Source of the DNA: Pyramidobacter piscolens
GTDB lineage: Bacteria > Synergistota > Synergistia > Synergistales > Dethiosulfovibrionaceae
Length of the DNA stretch: 23,596 nucleotides
Assembly (NCBI GenBank): GCA_004558205.1
Contig: SFDM01000044.1
Location: forward strand, 1 to 23,596
Direction of reading: 5' to 3'
In this document: positions 7,072 to 14,117 of the stretch, in pieces
How the letters are laid out: each line of letters starts with the position of its first letter
How positions within the stretch are numbered: position 1 is the stretch's first letter
The notes under the pieces: generated by a model
Told to the model about the DNA's origin: nothing
Databases searched by the model: none
Seen by the model: only the letters and a program-made list of their open reading frames with translations
Translations under genes and position numbers: made by a program

Positions 7072-7344
7072 TTACTCAGACGCCTCCTGGGGCTTCTTTT
7101 CCTCCGTCTCGGCCACGTCCACGTCCACGCTTTCGCCGCTCTTGACGGAGGCGACGCGAACGATCTGACGGATGGCGTTGATGGTGGCGCCGCGGCGTCC
7201 GATCACGCGGCCCGTGTCTTCTTCGGCGACGTGAATCAGGATGCGGAGCGGTTCGTTCTCTTCATGAGAAGAGGTGATCTCTACAGCGTCGGCCTTGGTG
7301 ACCAAGGACTGGGCGATAAGTTTTACCAGCGCGATATAGTCCAT
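7072..7344 (-). CDS. khpA: KH-domain RNA-binding protein KhpA
   Basis: This is a 90-residue, single KH-domain protein. The RNA-contacting GxxG loop appears as GRVIGRRGATINAIRQIV, following DYIALVKLIAQSLV and the strand LRILIHVAEED. Such proteins (KhpA, formerly YlqC) bind RNA, often with KhpB, and affect cell division and small-RNA metabolism in Gram-positive bacteria. The position between rpsP and rimM is its conserved place. A charged tail of about 15 residues (AETEEKKPQEASE) is longer than the minimal family. Assignment is secure; local function is inferred from the family. Confidence 0.93.
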   Translation of the reverse strand: MDYIALVKLIAQSLVTKADAVEITSSHEENEPLRILIHVAEEDTGRVIGRRGATINAIRQIVRVASVKSGESVDVDVAETEEKKPQEASE

Positions 7345-7349
7345 CGGTC

Positions 7350-7616
7350 TTACTCAGCTTTCTCTGTAAACTTATCCCACACGCCGGACTTCTTGAGAAG
7401 CGCGCGGGCCGTATCGGATGGAAGAGCACCATCGCGAAGCCATTTGACGGCCTTTTCAGCATCGATCAGGATCTCGGCGGGGTCTTTCATAGGATCATAG
7501 GTACCAAGCTGTTCGATGTAGCGGCCGTCGCGGGGGCAACGGGAATCTGCCACGACCAGACGATAAAAGGGAATCTTCTTACGGCCGTGACGGGCGAGAC
7601 GAATTCTTACTGCCAT
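7350..7616 (-). CDS. rpsP: 30S ribosomal protein S16
   Basis: This 88-residue protein begins MAVRIRLARHGRKKIPFYRLVVADSRCPRDGRYIEQLGTYDP-like, an unmistakable S16 start, and continues with a DAEKAVKWLRDGALPSDTARALLKKSG segment. S16 is an early-binding protein of the small subunit. It has a strong AGGAGG ribosome-binding site and follows ffh after a 130-base gap that holds weak hairpins, so its level may be set partly independently of ffh. Confidence 0.96.
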   Translation of the reverse strand: MAVRIRLARHGRKKIPFYRLVVADSRCPRDGRYIEQLGTYDPMKDPAEILIDAEKAVKWLRDGALPSDTARALLKKSGVWDKFTEKAE

Positions 7617-7658
7617 TATTACAACACCTCCTGGAAAAATATTCCGTTTCTTTTATGA

Positions 7659-7679
7659 AAAATCCTTTGAAGGGATTTT
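7659..7679 (-). promoter_or_regulatory. Weak hairpin between ffh and rpsP
   Basis: AAAATCC and GGATTTT pair around a seven-base loop in the ffh-rpsP gap. On the minus strand the T-rich arm comes last, so partial termination or RNA processing is possible. Another small stem (AGGGC/GCCCT) lies right after the ffh stop codon, near 7726-7743. Neither is strong. Confidence 0.3.
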
Positions 7680-7746
7680 CGCCGATTATGGAAGATAAGG
7701 AAGACTGCGCCGGAGCGCGCTTGAAAGGGCTGTTTTTCGCCCTCCC

Positions 7747-9093
7747 TCAGCGGCGGAACATTCCGCCCAGGCCCGACATCATTCCTTTTTTGCCGAGTTT
7801 GCCAAAACGTTTCCACAGCTGCCCCATCTGTTCATACTGTTTGAGCAGCTGATTGACCATCTGCACCGTCGTGCCCGAACCTTCGGCGATCCTGCGCCGG
7901 CGGCTGCCCTTGATGATCGATGGGTCGCGGCGCTCTGCCTTCGTCATGGACTGGATGATAGCCTTCATCCGCGTGATGCGCTTCGCGTCGAGAGCTTCCG
8001 GGGGCAGATCCTTCATCTTGCTGCCAATGCCGCCCGGCAGCATGTCCATGACCTTGTCGAGGGGCCCCATCTTCTCGATCTGCTCGAATTGGGCGAGCAT
8101 GTCGTCCATACTGAGACGGCTTTTCTTGAAGCTCTGGGCCATTTTCTCGACGTCGGCCTGAGTGGTGGCCTGCTGGATCTTCTCCACCAGCCCGGTCATG
8201 TCGCCCATGCCCATGATCCGTTCCGCCATGCGCCTGGGGTCGAACTGCTCGATTGCGTCGATCCCTTCGCCCACGCCGGCGAACTTGACCGGCACGCCGG
8301 TGGCCGAAAGGACCGCCAGAGCGGCGCCGCCGCGGGCGTCGCCGTCAAGCTTGCTCAGCACGACGCCGGTCACACCGAGACGCTGGTTGAAGGTCTCGGC
8401 GACGTTCAGGGCTTCCTGCCCCGACATGGCGTCCACCACCAGAAGGATCTCGTGAGGATTCAGGCAAGCTTTCATCCGGTCCAGTTCCGCCATCATCTCT
8501 TCATCGATGGACAGGCGGCCCGCCGTGTCGAAGATGATCACGTCGATCAGCCGTTCCCGCGCGTAGGCCAGCGCCCTTTGAGAGAGAGCCGCCACGTCGG
8601 TTTCGCCGGGCTCGGGGCCGAAGAACGCCGCGCCGGCCTGTCCGGCCAGGACGCGAAGCTGTTCTACCGCCGCGGGACGGCGAAGGTCGCAGGCGACCAG
8701 CATGGGCTTGTGCCCCTTGGTCAGTCTCCTGGCGAGCTTGGCACTGCTGGTGGTCTTGCCGCCGCCCTGAAGGCCCACCATCATCACGAGCGTGGGCGGC
8801 TTGGAGGCGATGGCGATGCCTTTGCTGCCTTCGCCCATGATGGCGGCGATCTCTTCGTAAACCACCGCGACGACCTGCTGGGCCGGCATGATGGAGTCGA
8901 GCACGTCGCTGCCGACGGCGCGGACGCGGATCTTCTCGATCAGTTCCTTGACGACCTTGTAGTTCACGTCAGCTTCGAGAAGCGCGCGGCGAACCTCGCG
9001 CAGCGCAAGCTGAACGTCTTCTTCCGTCAGCTTGCCTCTGCTGCGAAGGCCGCTGAATATGTTTTCCAGTCGTTCTTTCAGAGCGTCAAACAC
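7747..9093 (-). CDS. ffh: Signal recognition particle protein Ffh
   Basis: This 448-residue GTPase delivers ribosomes making membrane and exported proteins to the SecYEG channel with 4.5S RNA and FtsY. The N domain occupies about residues 1-95. The G domain has the P-loop GLQGGGKTT at 107-115, then DTAGRL and LSKLDGDARGG. The C-terminal M domain has MLPGGIGSKMKDLP and the RNA-binding RRRRIAEGSGTTVQMVNQLL, and it ends in a Met- and Gly-rich tail. The start is a GTG that overlaps the ylxM end by eight bases (GTGTTTGA), indicating translational coupling. Assignment is certain. Confidence 0.97.
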   Translation of the reverse strand: MFDALKERLENIFSGLRSRGKLTEEDVQLALREVRRALLEADVNYKVVKELIEKIRVRAVGSDVLDSIMPAQQVVAVVYEEIAAIMGEGSKGIAIASKPPTLVMMVGLQGGGKTTSSAKLARRLTKGHKPMLVACDLRRPAAVEQLRVLAGQAGAAFFGPEPGETDVAALSQRALAYARERLIDVIIFDTAGRLSIDEEMMAELDRMKACLNPHEILLVVDAMSGQEALNVAETFNQRLGVTGVVLSKLDGDARGGAALAVLSATGVPVKFAGVGEGIDAIEQFDPRRMAERIMGMGDMTGLVEKIQQATTQADVEKMAQSFKKSRLSMDDMLAQFEQIEKMGPLDKVMDMLPGGIGSKMKDLPPEALDAKRITRMKAIIQSMTKAERRDPSIIKGSRRRRIAEGSGTTVQMVNQLLKQYEQMGQLWKRFGKLGKKGMMSGLGGMFRR

Positions 9094-9436
9094 GTTCTAT
9101 CGTCCCCCTGCTGCACGCTTCAAGTATGATTCTCGCGGACTGAGTTTCCGAACCTCTTTTTTCGAGAAGGCACTGGGCCTGAGCTTCGATGCGCTGGAGC
9201 CGTGCGTCCAGACCCAGGAGGCGTTCAATCTCCTCAAGCCGGTCCCTGACCCTTTGAAGCTGGTCCGACACGCCCTGACGGCTGATTTCAAGTTCTTCCG
9301 ATATCTCGGAGAGCGAGAGGTCGTCCAGTTCGTGCATCTCGTACACTCGGCGCTGACGTTCTGTCAGAAGCGGGCCGTAAAGATCATAAAGCCGCGAGAG
9401 GTAGACCCGGCGTTCCAATATCTCAGAATCGCTCAT
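9086..9436 (-). CDS. ylxM: YlxM-family helix-turn-helix protein (SRP-associated)
   Basis: This small protein of 116 residues resembles sigma-70 region 4: LYGPLLTERQRRVYEMHELDDLSLSEIS, then EELEISRQGVSDQLQRVRDRLEEIE, the pattern of the YlxM/p13 family. Members are encoded directly upstream of ffh in Firmicutes and relatives and are thought to influence the SRP pathway. The frame is open to an earlier ATG at 9496, but that codon lies upstream of the promoter -10. The ATG at 9436, behind AAGGAGTGGGG, is taken instead. It is the first gene of the operon. Confidence 0.9.
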   Translation of the reverse strand: MSDSEILERRVYLSRLYDLYGPLLTERQRRVYEMHELDDLSLSEISEELEISRQGVSDQLQRVRDRLEEIERLLGLDARLQRIEAQAQCLLEKRGSETQSARIILEACSRGTIERV

Positions 9437-9463
9437 TATCCCCACTCCTTTCAGAACCAGAGA

Positions 9464-9492
9464 ATTATAGGAGATTATTTCCAGGCTGTCAA
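9464..9492 (-). promoter_or_regulatory. Consensus sigma70 promoter of the ylxM-ffh-rpsP-khpA-rimM-trmD-rplS operon
   Basis: On the minus strand TTGACA (9487-9492) and TATAAT (9464-9469) are both perfect, with 17 bases between them. Transcription would start near 9457, about 20 bases before the ylxM start codon. The -35 lies in one arm of a small inverted repeat, GTCAAGC/GCTTGAC at 9488-9507. Confidence 0.9.
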
Positions 9493-9784
9493 GCATTTTT
9501 GCTTGACGGGGGGAAAGTTTCGTTTTTTGACGTCTAGTGATAAAATATACTGACCCGTTCCGGTTTTGTCCGGCCCGACTTTTTTGCCCCCAGATGAGCG
9601 GCCGTCGCGGAGCCTTTGAACGTGCTTCTCATAGAGTGCGCCCTTGGAGCGCGCATAGAGTGTACATGGACTGCGGCGTTTGATTTTTTTTATTTATGAT
9701 TATGAAAGGCCGCCGCGACCACCCTCTTGATTTTAACAAAGAAGATGCAGCAGCTCCCGCAGGGGAGCAGATTGGAGGAATCAC

Positions 9785-10459
9785 ATGAAGAAGGAAACCC
9801 CCTTTGGCAAGGCTGTAAAAGACACCTACAGGCTTTTGGCCGAGAGTATGACAAAAAAACTGGAGGCGCGCGGGCACACCGCTTTTTACGCTGAGACCGC
9901 GGAGGACGCCCTGAAAAAGGTGCTCGAACTGATTCCCGTAGGCGCCAGCGTCGGCGTCCCAGGGTCCGTGACAATTCGTGAGATCGGCGCCATCGACGCG
10001 CTGGCCGCGCGCGGCAACAAAGTGATCCATCACTGGATCCCCGGCGCGTCGCCCGACGAACGGGACGAGGCCCGCTTTGAGGAGTTCAACTGCGATGCCC
10101 TTCTGGTCAGCTCCAACGCCATCACGAAAGAGGGCGTGCTGGTGAATATCGACGGCTCGGGCAATCGCGTGGCGGCCATGTGCTGGTCCCGCGGAGACCG
10201 TATCTTCGTGATCAGCATGAACAAAGTCTGCCCGGACGTGGAAAGCGCTGTCAAGCGCGTTCAGGAATGCGCCACGCCGCCTAACGCGGTGAGGTTGAAC
10301 ATGCAGTCTCCCTGCGCCGCCTGCGGCTGTCACGCGCCCAAGGGCTGTATCGGCCCCGGAAGCCTTTGCCGGACGGTGCTCATCACCGAACAGGCGCCCT
10401 TTATGCCCTTTGGCAAGAAGTCCTACGTGATTCTCGTAGGAGAGACTTTGGGATATTAA
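9785..10459 (+). CDS. LUD-domain protein (LutC/DUF162-like) with C-terminal cysteine cluster
   Basis: This 224-residue protein belongs to the LUD family, named after lactate-utilisation proteins LutB/LutC. Recognisable parts are an N-terminal helix with AESMTKKLEARGHTAFYAETAEDAL, then GASVGVPGSVTIREIGAID, and DALLVSSNAITKEGVLVNIDGSGNRVAAM. Near the end, cysteines 177, 180, 182, 188 and 195 form a cluster like that in the short LUD proteins of clostridia; it could bind metal or an Fe-S centre. The start is supported by GGAGG ten bases upstream. It ends one base before an asparaginase-like gene, so the two are surely cotranscribed. No lutA or lutB partner is nearby, so a lactate role is not supported. 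The biochemical function is unknown. Confidence 0.85.
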   Translation: MKKETPFGKAVKDTYRLLAESMTKKLEARGHTAFYAETAEDALKKVLELIPVGASVGVPGSVTIREIGAIDALAARGNKVIHHWIPGASPDERDEARFEEFNCDALLVSSNAITKEGVLVNIDGSGNRVAAMCWSRGDRIFVISMNKVCPDVESAVKRVQECATPPNAVRLNMQSPCAACGCHAPKGCIGPGSLCRTVLITEQAPFMPFGKKSYVILVGETLGY

Positions 10460-10460
10460 T

Positions 10461-11453
10461 ATGTCGGATCAGCCGATTACTCTTGTCATCGCGGGCGGTG
10501 AGATTTCCTCGGGGCTGTCGGTGGGGCATGACTCTCAGGATTCGGCCGCGGCGGCGGATGTGCTTCGTTCCTGGCTTCCAGAAGGACTTTCCGAGGGGAT
10601 CAACGTCATCGATTGGAGCCATCAGGCTTGCAGCCACTATACGCTGCGCATGACCGCCGACCTGATCGAACTGCTGGACCAGCAGGTTGCCGGAGGCTCC
10701 CGGGCGATCGTTGCCCTGTGCGGCGCCGACGCGGTAGAGGAGATGTCCTACCTTGCGGATCTTCTCTGGATTTACCCTCAGCCGCTGATCTTCGCCGTGA
10801 CCCATAACCGGCCAGACGCCATCGGCAGCGACGCCAAGGCCATTCTAGCGGAAGCCGTGACGGCGGCCGCTTCGCGCGAGACCTGGGGGCAGGGCGTGCT
10901 TGTATGCACCCAAGGGCAGCTTTTTGCCGCTTCCGACGTGATGGAGCTCTCCAACTACGGGCGGAGCGGCTTTGTCGGCAACCATTGCGGTTCTGTCGGC
11001 GAGATCGTAGGCAGCAAGGTGCACATGCGCCAGACTCCCAAGCGAAGCAAGGTCTTTGATTTTCCCTTTACGCCCGCCCGCAACGTTGAAGTGCTGATGT
11101 CTGCGCTGGGCGCGGGCGAGCGCTTCCTCGAGATGCTGGCCGAAAATGACGGGGAGGGGAAGATCGACGGCCTGGTGGTTGCCGGTTTTGGCGGCGGCAA
11201 CGTCTATCCAGCCTGGGTTCAGCACCTGAAGATGCTCCGCAAGCAGGAAGTTCCCATCGTGGTGGTGTCGCGCTGCACCAAGGGCTGCGTCCTGGAGGAC
11301 GCAAATTTCGAAGGCTCCTATTCGAAGCTGAAAGAGCTGGGGATCCTTAGCGGCGGTTTTTTGAACCCGCTGAAAGCCAGGCTGAAACTGGCCGTGGGCA
11401 TAGGCGCGGGGCTGAAGAACGAGGAACTTCAAAACTATCTTTTGGATCTGTAG
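10461..11453 (+). CDS. Asparaginase-fold protein lacking key catalytic residues
   Basis: This 330-residue protein aligns along its whole length with bacterial L-asparaginases. The N-terminal TGGTIA motif appears as AGGEISSG, the HGTDTMEE motif as CGADAVEEMS, the ARDVTK motif as ASDVMELS, and the C-terminal half retains AGFGGGNVYP and GFLNPLKARL. By alignment with E. coli AnsB as I recall it, the nucleophilic Thr of the first motif is Glu14, the second catalytic Thr is Ala89 and the catalytic Lys is Glu162; Asp90 is kept. Ordinary asparagine hydrolysis is therefore unlikely. The fold and length are intact with no frameshift, so it is probably a functional protein with another role, such as binding or a different reaction with the LUD protein encoded one base upstream. 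No signal peptide is seen. Confidence 0.85.
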   Translation: MSDQPITLVIAGGEISSGLSVGHDSQDSAAAADVLRSWLPEGLSEGINVIDWSHQACSHYTLRMTADLIELLDQQVAGGSRAIVALCGADAVEEMSYLADLLWIYPQPLIFAVTHNRPDAIGSDAKAILAEAVTAAASRETWGQGVLVCTQGQLFAASDVMELSNYGRSGFVGNHCGSVGEIVGSKVHMRQTPKRSKVFDFPFTPARNVEVLMSALGAGERFLEMLAENDGEGKIDGLVVAGFGGGNVYPAWVQHLKMLRKQEVPIVVVSRCTKGCVLEDANFEGSYSKLKELGILSGGFLNPLKARLKLAVGIGAGLKNEELQNYLLDL

Positions 11454-11465
11454 GGGCGTGCCCTT

Positions 11466-11495
11466 TTATACTATTTCTCAGTTGAAACGCCGGCT
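11466..11495. repeat. Short sequence shared with the copy B repeat region
   Basis: TTATACTATTTCTCAG and the following AAACG-containing bases resemble 14278-14302 (TTATACTCTTTCGCAG), roughly 20 of 25 positions. Both lie in gene-free stretches ahead of further structured sequence. The match is short and may mark the edge of a larger, degraded repeat family. Confidence 0.35.
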
Positions 11496-11503
11496 GTCTC
11501 TAA

Positions 11504-11600
11504 GGGGATGGCCTGAGGGAAATCGGGGCCGCAAGCCGCGCGGGACCGTCGATGCGGTTCGAGTGTGTTCGAAGAGGAACGGATTGCCTCAGGCCGCCCC
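11504..11600. ncRNA. Candidate structured RNA with a long closing stem
   Basis: The gene-free stretch 11454-11807 contains an element whose ends pair: GGGG plus GGCCTGAGG (11504-11518) with CCTCAGGCC plus CCCC (11587-11600), 13 bp with a small bulge. Inside are smaller stems, including ACCG/CGGT and TTCGA/TCGAA around a six-base loop. This is the layout of a multibranched RNA, or equally of a complex palindromic repeat. It lies 50 bases past the asparaginase-like gene and I do not recognise a known family. Strand cannot be decided. Confidence 0.35.
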
Positions 11601-11649
11601 GGACGTCAGCTTGGCTATATAATAAGGAATGGGCATTAGCTCCCATTGG

Positions 11650-11699
11650 AATAGAGCGCGCCCGGGCTGCCGCATATGGCTGCCTGGGCGCGCTCTATT
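11650..11699. repeat. GC-rich inverted repeat downstream of lysR
   Basis: AATAGAGCGCGCCC (11650-11663) is perfectly complementary to 11686-11699 around a 22-base loop. No T-run follows on either strand, so it is not a canonical terminator. It lies between two convergent genes, 109 bases past the LysR stop codon. Confidence 0.6.
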
Positions 11700-11807
11700 G
11701 TGTCAAATACGTTAGGACGGGCGGCGTCTGATGTTCCGACCGTCTCCGCCGCGCTGGTTCCGCATTTCCATTGCCGAAAAGCCTCGGCACAAGTCAGAAA
11801 AGAATTG

Positions 11808-12686
11808 TCAAGCCTGTGCGTCGGTCTTCTGAAGCAGGAAGGAGACCAGCACCTCCACGGCTTTCGTCTCGCAGAGCCCATAGACCATGTGGAAGGACCG
11901 CTCCACCTTCGGCTTGAAGGAGATGGGCACCACCGCCGGATTCGTTTCAGCAGCGAAGCGCGAGACGATGCCGGCTTCCGCGCCGTTTGCCACGGCGTTG
12001 ACCACTCCCATGGCGTGGCCGAACTGAAGTTCCGGTTCCTTGACCATGCCCGTGCGGCTCTTGTAAGCGCGCTCCCACATCAGGCGGCTGCCCGAGCCGG
12101 TTGTGCGCCCCACCATCTTCAGATTAGCGATTTCGTCCATGTCCACATATTTTTTGGAGGCCATGGGATGGTTGCGGTTCACGATGAGCACCAGTTCGTC
12201 GTGAAAGAAAGGCACGCTGCTGAAGCCGGGCAGGCTTCTGTCGGAGCCGATCACAGCCAGGTCGGCCTTTTTGTCGGCCAGTTCCCCCAGTGCCGTCTGC
12301 GAGTCGCCCTGGCTGACGTTGACCAACACCCCGGGATGTTTCTCCATGAACTCCACCAGCAGCTTAGGCAGGATGAAATCGCCTGGAATAGAACTGGCGC
12401 TGATTCTGACGGTGCCGTAAAGCTCCTGAGAGATCTCGGCGATTTGAAGGCGGGCTTTTTTGCGCGTGTCCAGCATTTTCAGCGCCGCTTTGTAAAGCAC
12501 CGCACCCTCGGATGTCAGCGTCGAGTGCTTGTGCCCGTTGGCGAACATGGAAGCCCCCATTTCAGCCTCGATGCGCGCCACGCGTTTGCTGACCGCCGGC
12601 TGGGATATGCCCAGTGCGGCCGCCGCCGCGGAAATACTCCCCTTTTCAACGATGGAAACGAACGTTTCAAGCTCTTTGAAATCCAT
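11808..12686 (-). CDS. LysR-family transcriptional regulator
   Basis: This 292-residue regulator has the LysR winged-helix domain in its first 60 residues: MDFKELETFVSIVEKGSISAAAAALGISQPAVSKRVARIE-type spacing, then LTSEGAVLYKAALKML. The remaining residues form the periplasmic-binding-protein-like effector domain, with GTVRISASSIPGDFILPKLL, ELADKKADLAVIG and FVGRTTGSGSRLMWERAY-like strands. That TGSG pattern resembles the CysB/CbbR-type domain that senses small acids. The start follows AAGGAG. It diverges from the XRE/ImmA pair, but LysR proteins usually regulate a divergent metabolic gene and none is adjacent, so its target is unknown. Confidence 0.93.
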   Translation of the reverse strand: MDFKELETFVSIVEKGSISAAAAALGISQPAVSKRVARIEAEMGASMFANGHKHSTLTSEGAVLYKAALKMLDTRKKARLQIAEISQELYGTVRISASSIPGDFILPKLLVEFMEKHPGVLVNVSQGDSQTALGELADKKADLAVIGSDRSLPGFSSVPFFHDELVLIVNRNHPMASKKYVDMDEIANLKMVGRTTGSGSRLMWERAYKSRTGMVKEPELQFGHAMGVVNAVANGAEAGIVSRFAAETNPAVVPISFKPKVERSFHMVYGLCETKAVEVLVSFLLQKTDAQA

Positions 12687-12750
12687 TTACCAGCCACTCC
12701 TTTGATGGAATTATCCCATATGTGAAAGACAAGAAGGAACGATTTATTAC

Positions 12751-12756
12751 ATTATA
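12751..12756 (-). promoter_or_regulatory. Possible -10 of the lysR promoter
   Basis: The minus strand reads TATAAT about 65 bases before the lysR start, but the -35 region is poor. It lies about 25 bases from the -35 of the divergent XRE promoter, so the two promoters are back to back and may influence each other. Confidence 0.35.
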
Positions 12757-12777
12757 CATGAAAAAAATCCACTTTGG

Positions 12778-12818
12778 GTACTTGGCAACACAAAATTATT
12801 GTAGTATAGTTCAAGTAC
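12778..12818. promoter_or_regulatory. Promoter of the XRE/ImmA pair, flanked by an inverted repeat operator
   Basis: TTGGCA (12782-12787) and TATAGT (12805-12810) are 17 bases apart. GTACTTG (12778-12784) overlaps the -35 and its exact complement CAAGTAC (12812-12818) covers the expected start of transcription, near 12817. Such paired sites around a promoter fit autorepression by the XRE protein encoded 25 bases downstream. Confidence 0.6.
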
Positions 12819-12842
12819 ACTTATTACAAGGAGGTATTTTTG

Positions 12843-13226
12843 ATGACCCTAGGTCTTCGTATCCGCACGCTCCGCAAGGCCCGTAAAATGACGCAGCAGC
12901 AGCTTGCCGACGCCACCGAAGTCAGCAGGATCTACATTCAGGCGCTTGAGAGCAACCGCCGCAGCCCTTCGATGAAGCTGCTTCACAAGCTTTCCGAAAA
13001 GTTGGGCGTCGACTCTTCAGACCTTCTCGAAGAGTTTCCGCGCGACGGCGGCGGCCGCCTTCAGCTTGAAGAGCTTTTTGCCGGTCCCGAGCCGATGGAA
13101 ATTTGGTACCGCAGCCACAAGCTGACGCCCAGAGACGTGGAAATGGTACACAGACTGATTGACGCGGCGCTGATAGATTGGGACGGCGAGCAGAAGCGTG
13201 CAAAGACAAAAGCCCCAAAAGCCTGA
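12843..13226 (+). CDS. XRE-family regulator paired with an ImmA-type peptidase
   Basis: This 127-residue DNA-binding protein has an XRE helix-turn-helix over residues 1-65 (LGLRIRTLRKARKMTQQQLADAT, then VSRIYIQALESNRRSPS and KLSEKLGVDSSDLLEEF). A second half, containing TPRDVEMVHRLIDAAL, is of unclear role. The ATG at 12843 follows AAGGAGG with ideal spacing; a TTG codon directly upstream is ignored. The gene overlaps the next one by 29 bases. Such XRE/ImmA pairs occur in mobile elements and as stand-alone stress or DNA-damage switches, where the peptidase cleaves the repressor. Its promoter is flanked by an inverted repeat, consistent with autoregulation. Confidence 0.88.
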   Translation: MTLGLRIRTLRKARKMTQQQLADATEVSRIYIQALESNRRSPSMKLLHKLSEKLGVDSSDLLEEFPRDGGGRLQLEELFAGPEPMEIWYRSHKLTPRDVEMVHRLIDAALIDWDGEQKRAKTKAPKA

Positions 13227-13632
13227 GGAAGAGTTCAGTTTTCCCAGTCCTCCGGAGTATATCGAGCCTTCGGTTGTCCAGGAGGCTGCCGAATGGCGGG
13301 AACTTGACGAATACGACGCGCTCGTCCAACTGGAACAGCGCGTCGGGCTGGAGGCGGAGACCGTCAGAGTGCCTCTGGGCGCCGACATGTGGGGATTCAC
13401 CTACACGAACCGCGAGATGAAACGCTGCCGCATCCATCTGAACAGCCGGCTGCCGCGGTTTTGGCAGCGTTTCGCCCTGTTCCACGAAATCCATCACCTG
13501 CTTCACGACAGCCGGGGCTGCTATTTCTGGGCCCAGACCAACGCCGCCATGAGCCGCTTCGAGTATCAGGCTGACCAGTTCGCCTGGGCGGCGCTCATGC
13601 CCGAGTGGTCGCAGGACGGCGAAGAAATCTGA
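13198..13632 (+). CDS. ImmA/IrrE-family metallopeptidase
   Basis: This 144-residue protein carries the zinc-peptidase motif HEIHH (His96, Glu97, His100) followed by EYQADQFAWAALMP, in which Glu122 is the expected third ligand. This is the signature of the COG2856 ImmA/IrrE family, whose members cleave or inactivate partner XRE repressors. The N-terminal 60 residues are not conserved to my eye. The start is a GTG inside the end of the XRE gene with only a weak ribosome-binding site, so it probably depends on translation of that gene. No phage or integrase gene is near, so this looks like a chromosomal regulator/peptidase pair. Substrate (likely the upstream XRE protein) is inferred. Confidence 0.85.
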   Translation: MQRQKPQKPEEEFSFPSPPEYIEPSVVQEAAEWRELDEYDALVQLEQRVGLEAETVRVPLGADMWGFTYTNREMKRCRIHLNSRLPRFWQRFALFHEIHHLLHDSRGCYFWAQTNAAMSRFEYQADQFAWAALMPEWSQDGEEI

Positions 13633-13700
13633 TTTTTGTGCAGGAACCCTTTTTCCATCAGTTTATTCCGTCATGTTTTACTCTGTGAGGGGAACTTCCC

Positions 13701-14069
13701 ATGAGAAAAACTGTCGCTTTTATCTGTTCATTGATATTGTTGCGCGCGGCGGCGGCCGCCATGGCCTATACCATCAACATCAGCGCCGGCGGCGTTAAAT
13801 ATAAGGAAGTTCGTCCGGCAGCGACGTGACGTTCCGCCAGAACGGCAAGGGTGATGATCGTCTGCAGACCGGTTCCAGGAGAGCGCAACCACGCGGGCGG
13901 AGAGATCGTGAAGAGCGCGCCCACGCAGCCCGGGAAAAAGGGCTTCACCTATACGCCGACAGAGGCGTGGAGTTTTTACTCGCTGGAGGGGGCAAAGGAC
14001 GACGCCGCGCAGATGAAGGCCATCTGCCAGAAATGGCGCGAGGCCGATCAATCGCCCTTGAATGAATAA
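13701..14069 (+). pseudogene. Broken gene for a small secreted protein
   Basis: An ATG behind GAGGGG opens a frame that starts with a typical signal peptide (MRKTVAFICSLILL, then an Ala-rich stretch) and mature sequence AYTINISAGGVKYKE. This frame meets a TGA at 13827-13829. Protein-like sequence continues briefly in another frame (SSGSDVTFRQNGKGD, about 13808-13850), then returns to the first frame (VMIVCRPVPGERNHAGGEIV, ending QSPLNE at 14069). Two compensating frameshifts therefore seem to have broken one reading frame of about 122 residues. Either the gene is decayed or the read contains two errors. I do not recognise a family. Confidence 0.5.
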
Positions 14070-14117
14070 AAGAAGATGGCCGTGGACGTCAACGCCATCC
14101 TTGGTATCTTTCTGTCT

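Noticed and set aside
8089..9129. 346-codon open frame on the plus strand
   Set aside because: It is antisense to ffh, whose GTPase motifs are complete.
9785..10459. Lactate-utilisation (lut) operon
   Set aside because: Only one LUD protein is present; no lutA or lutB genes or lactate permease are adjacent.
12843..13632. Prophage or integrative element carrying the XRE/ImmA pair
   Set aside because: No integrase, phage structural gene or attachment-site duplication was seen nearby.
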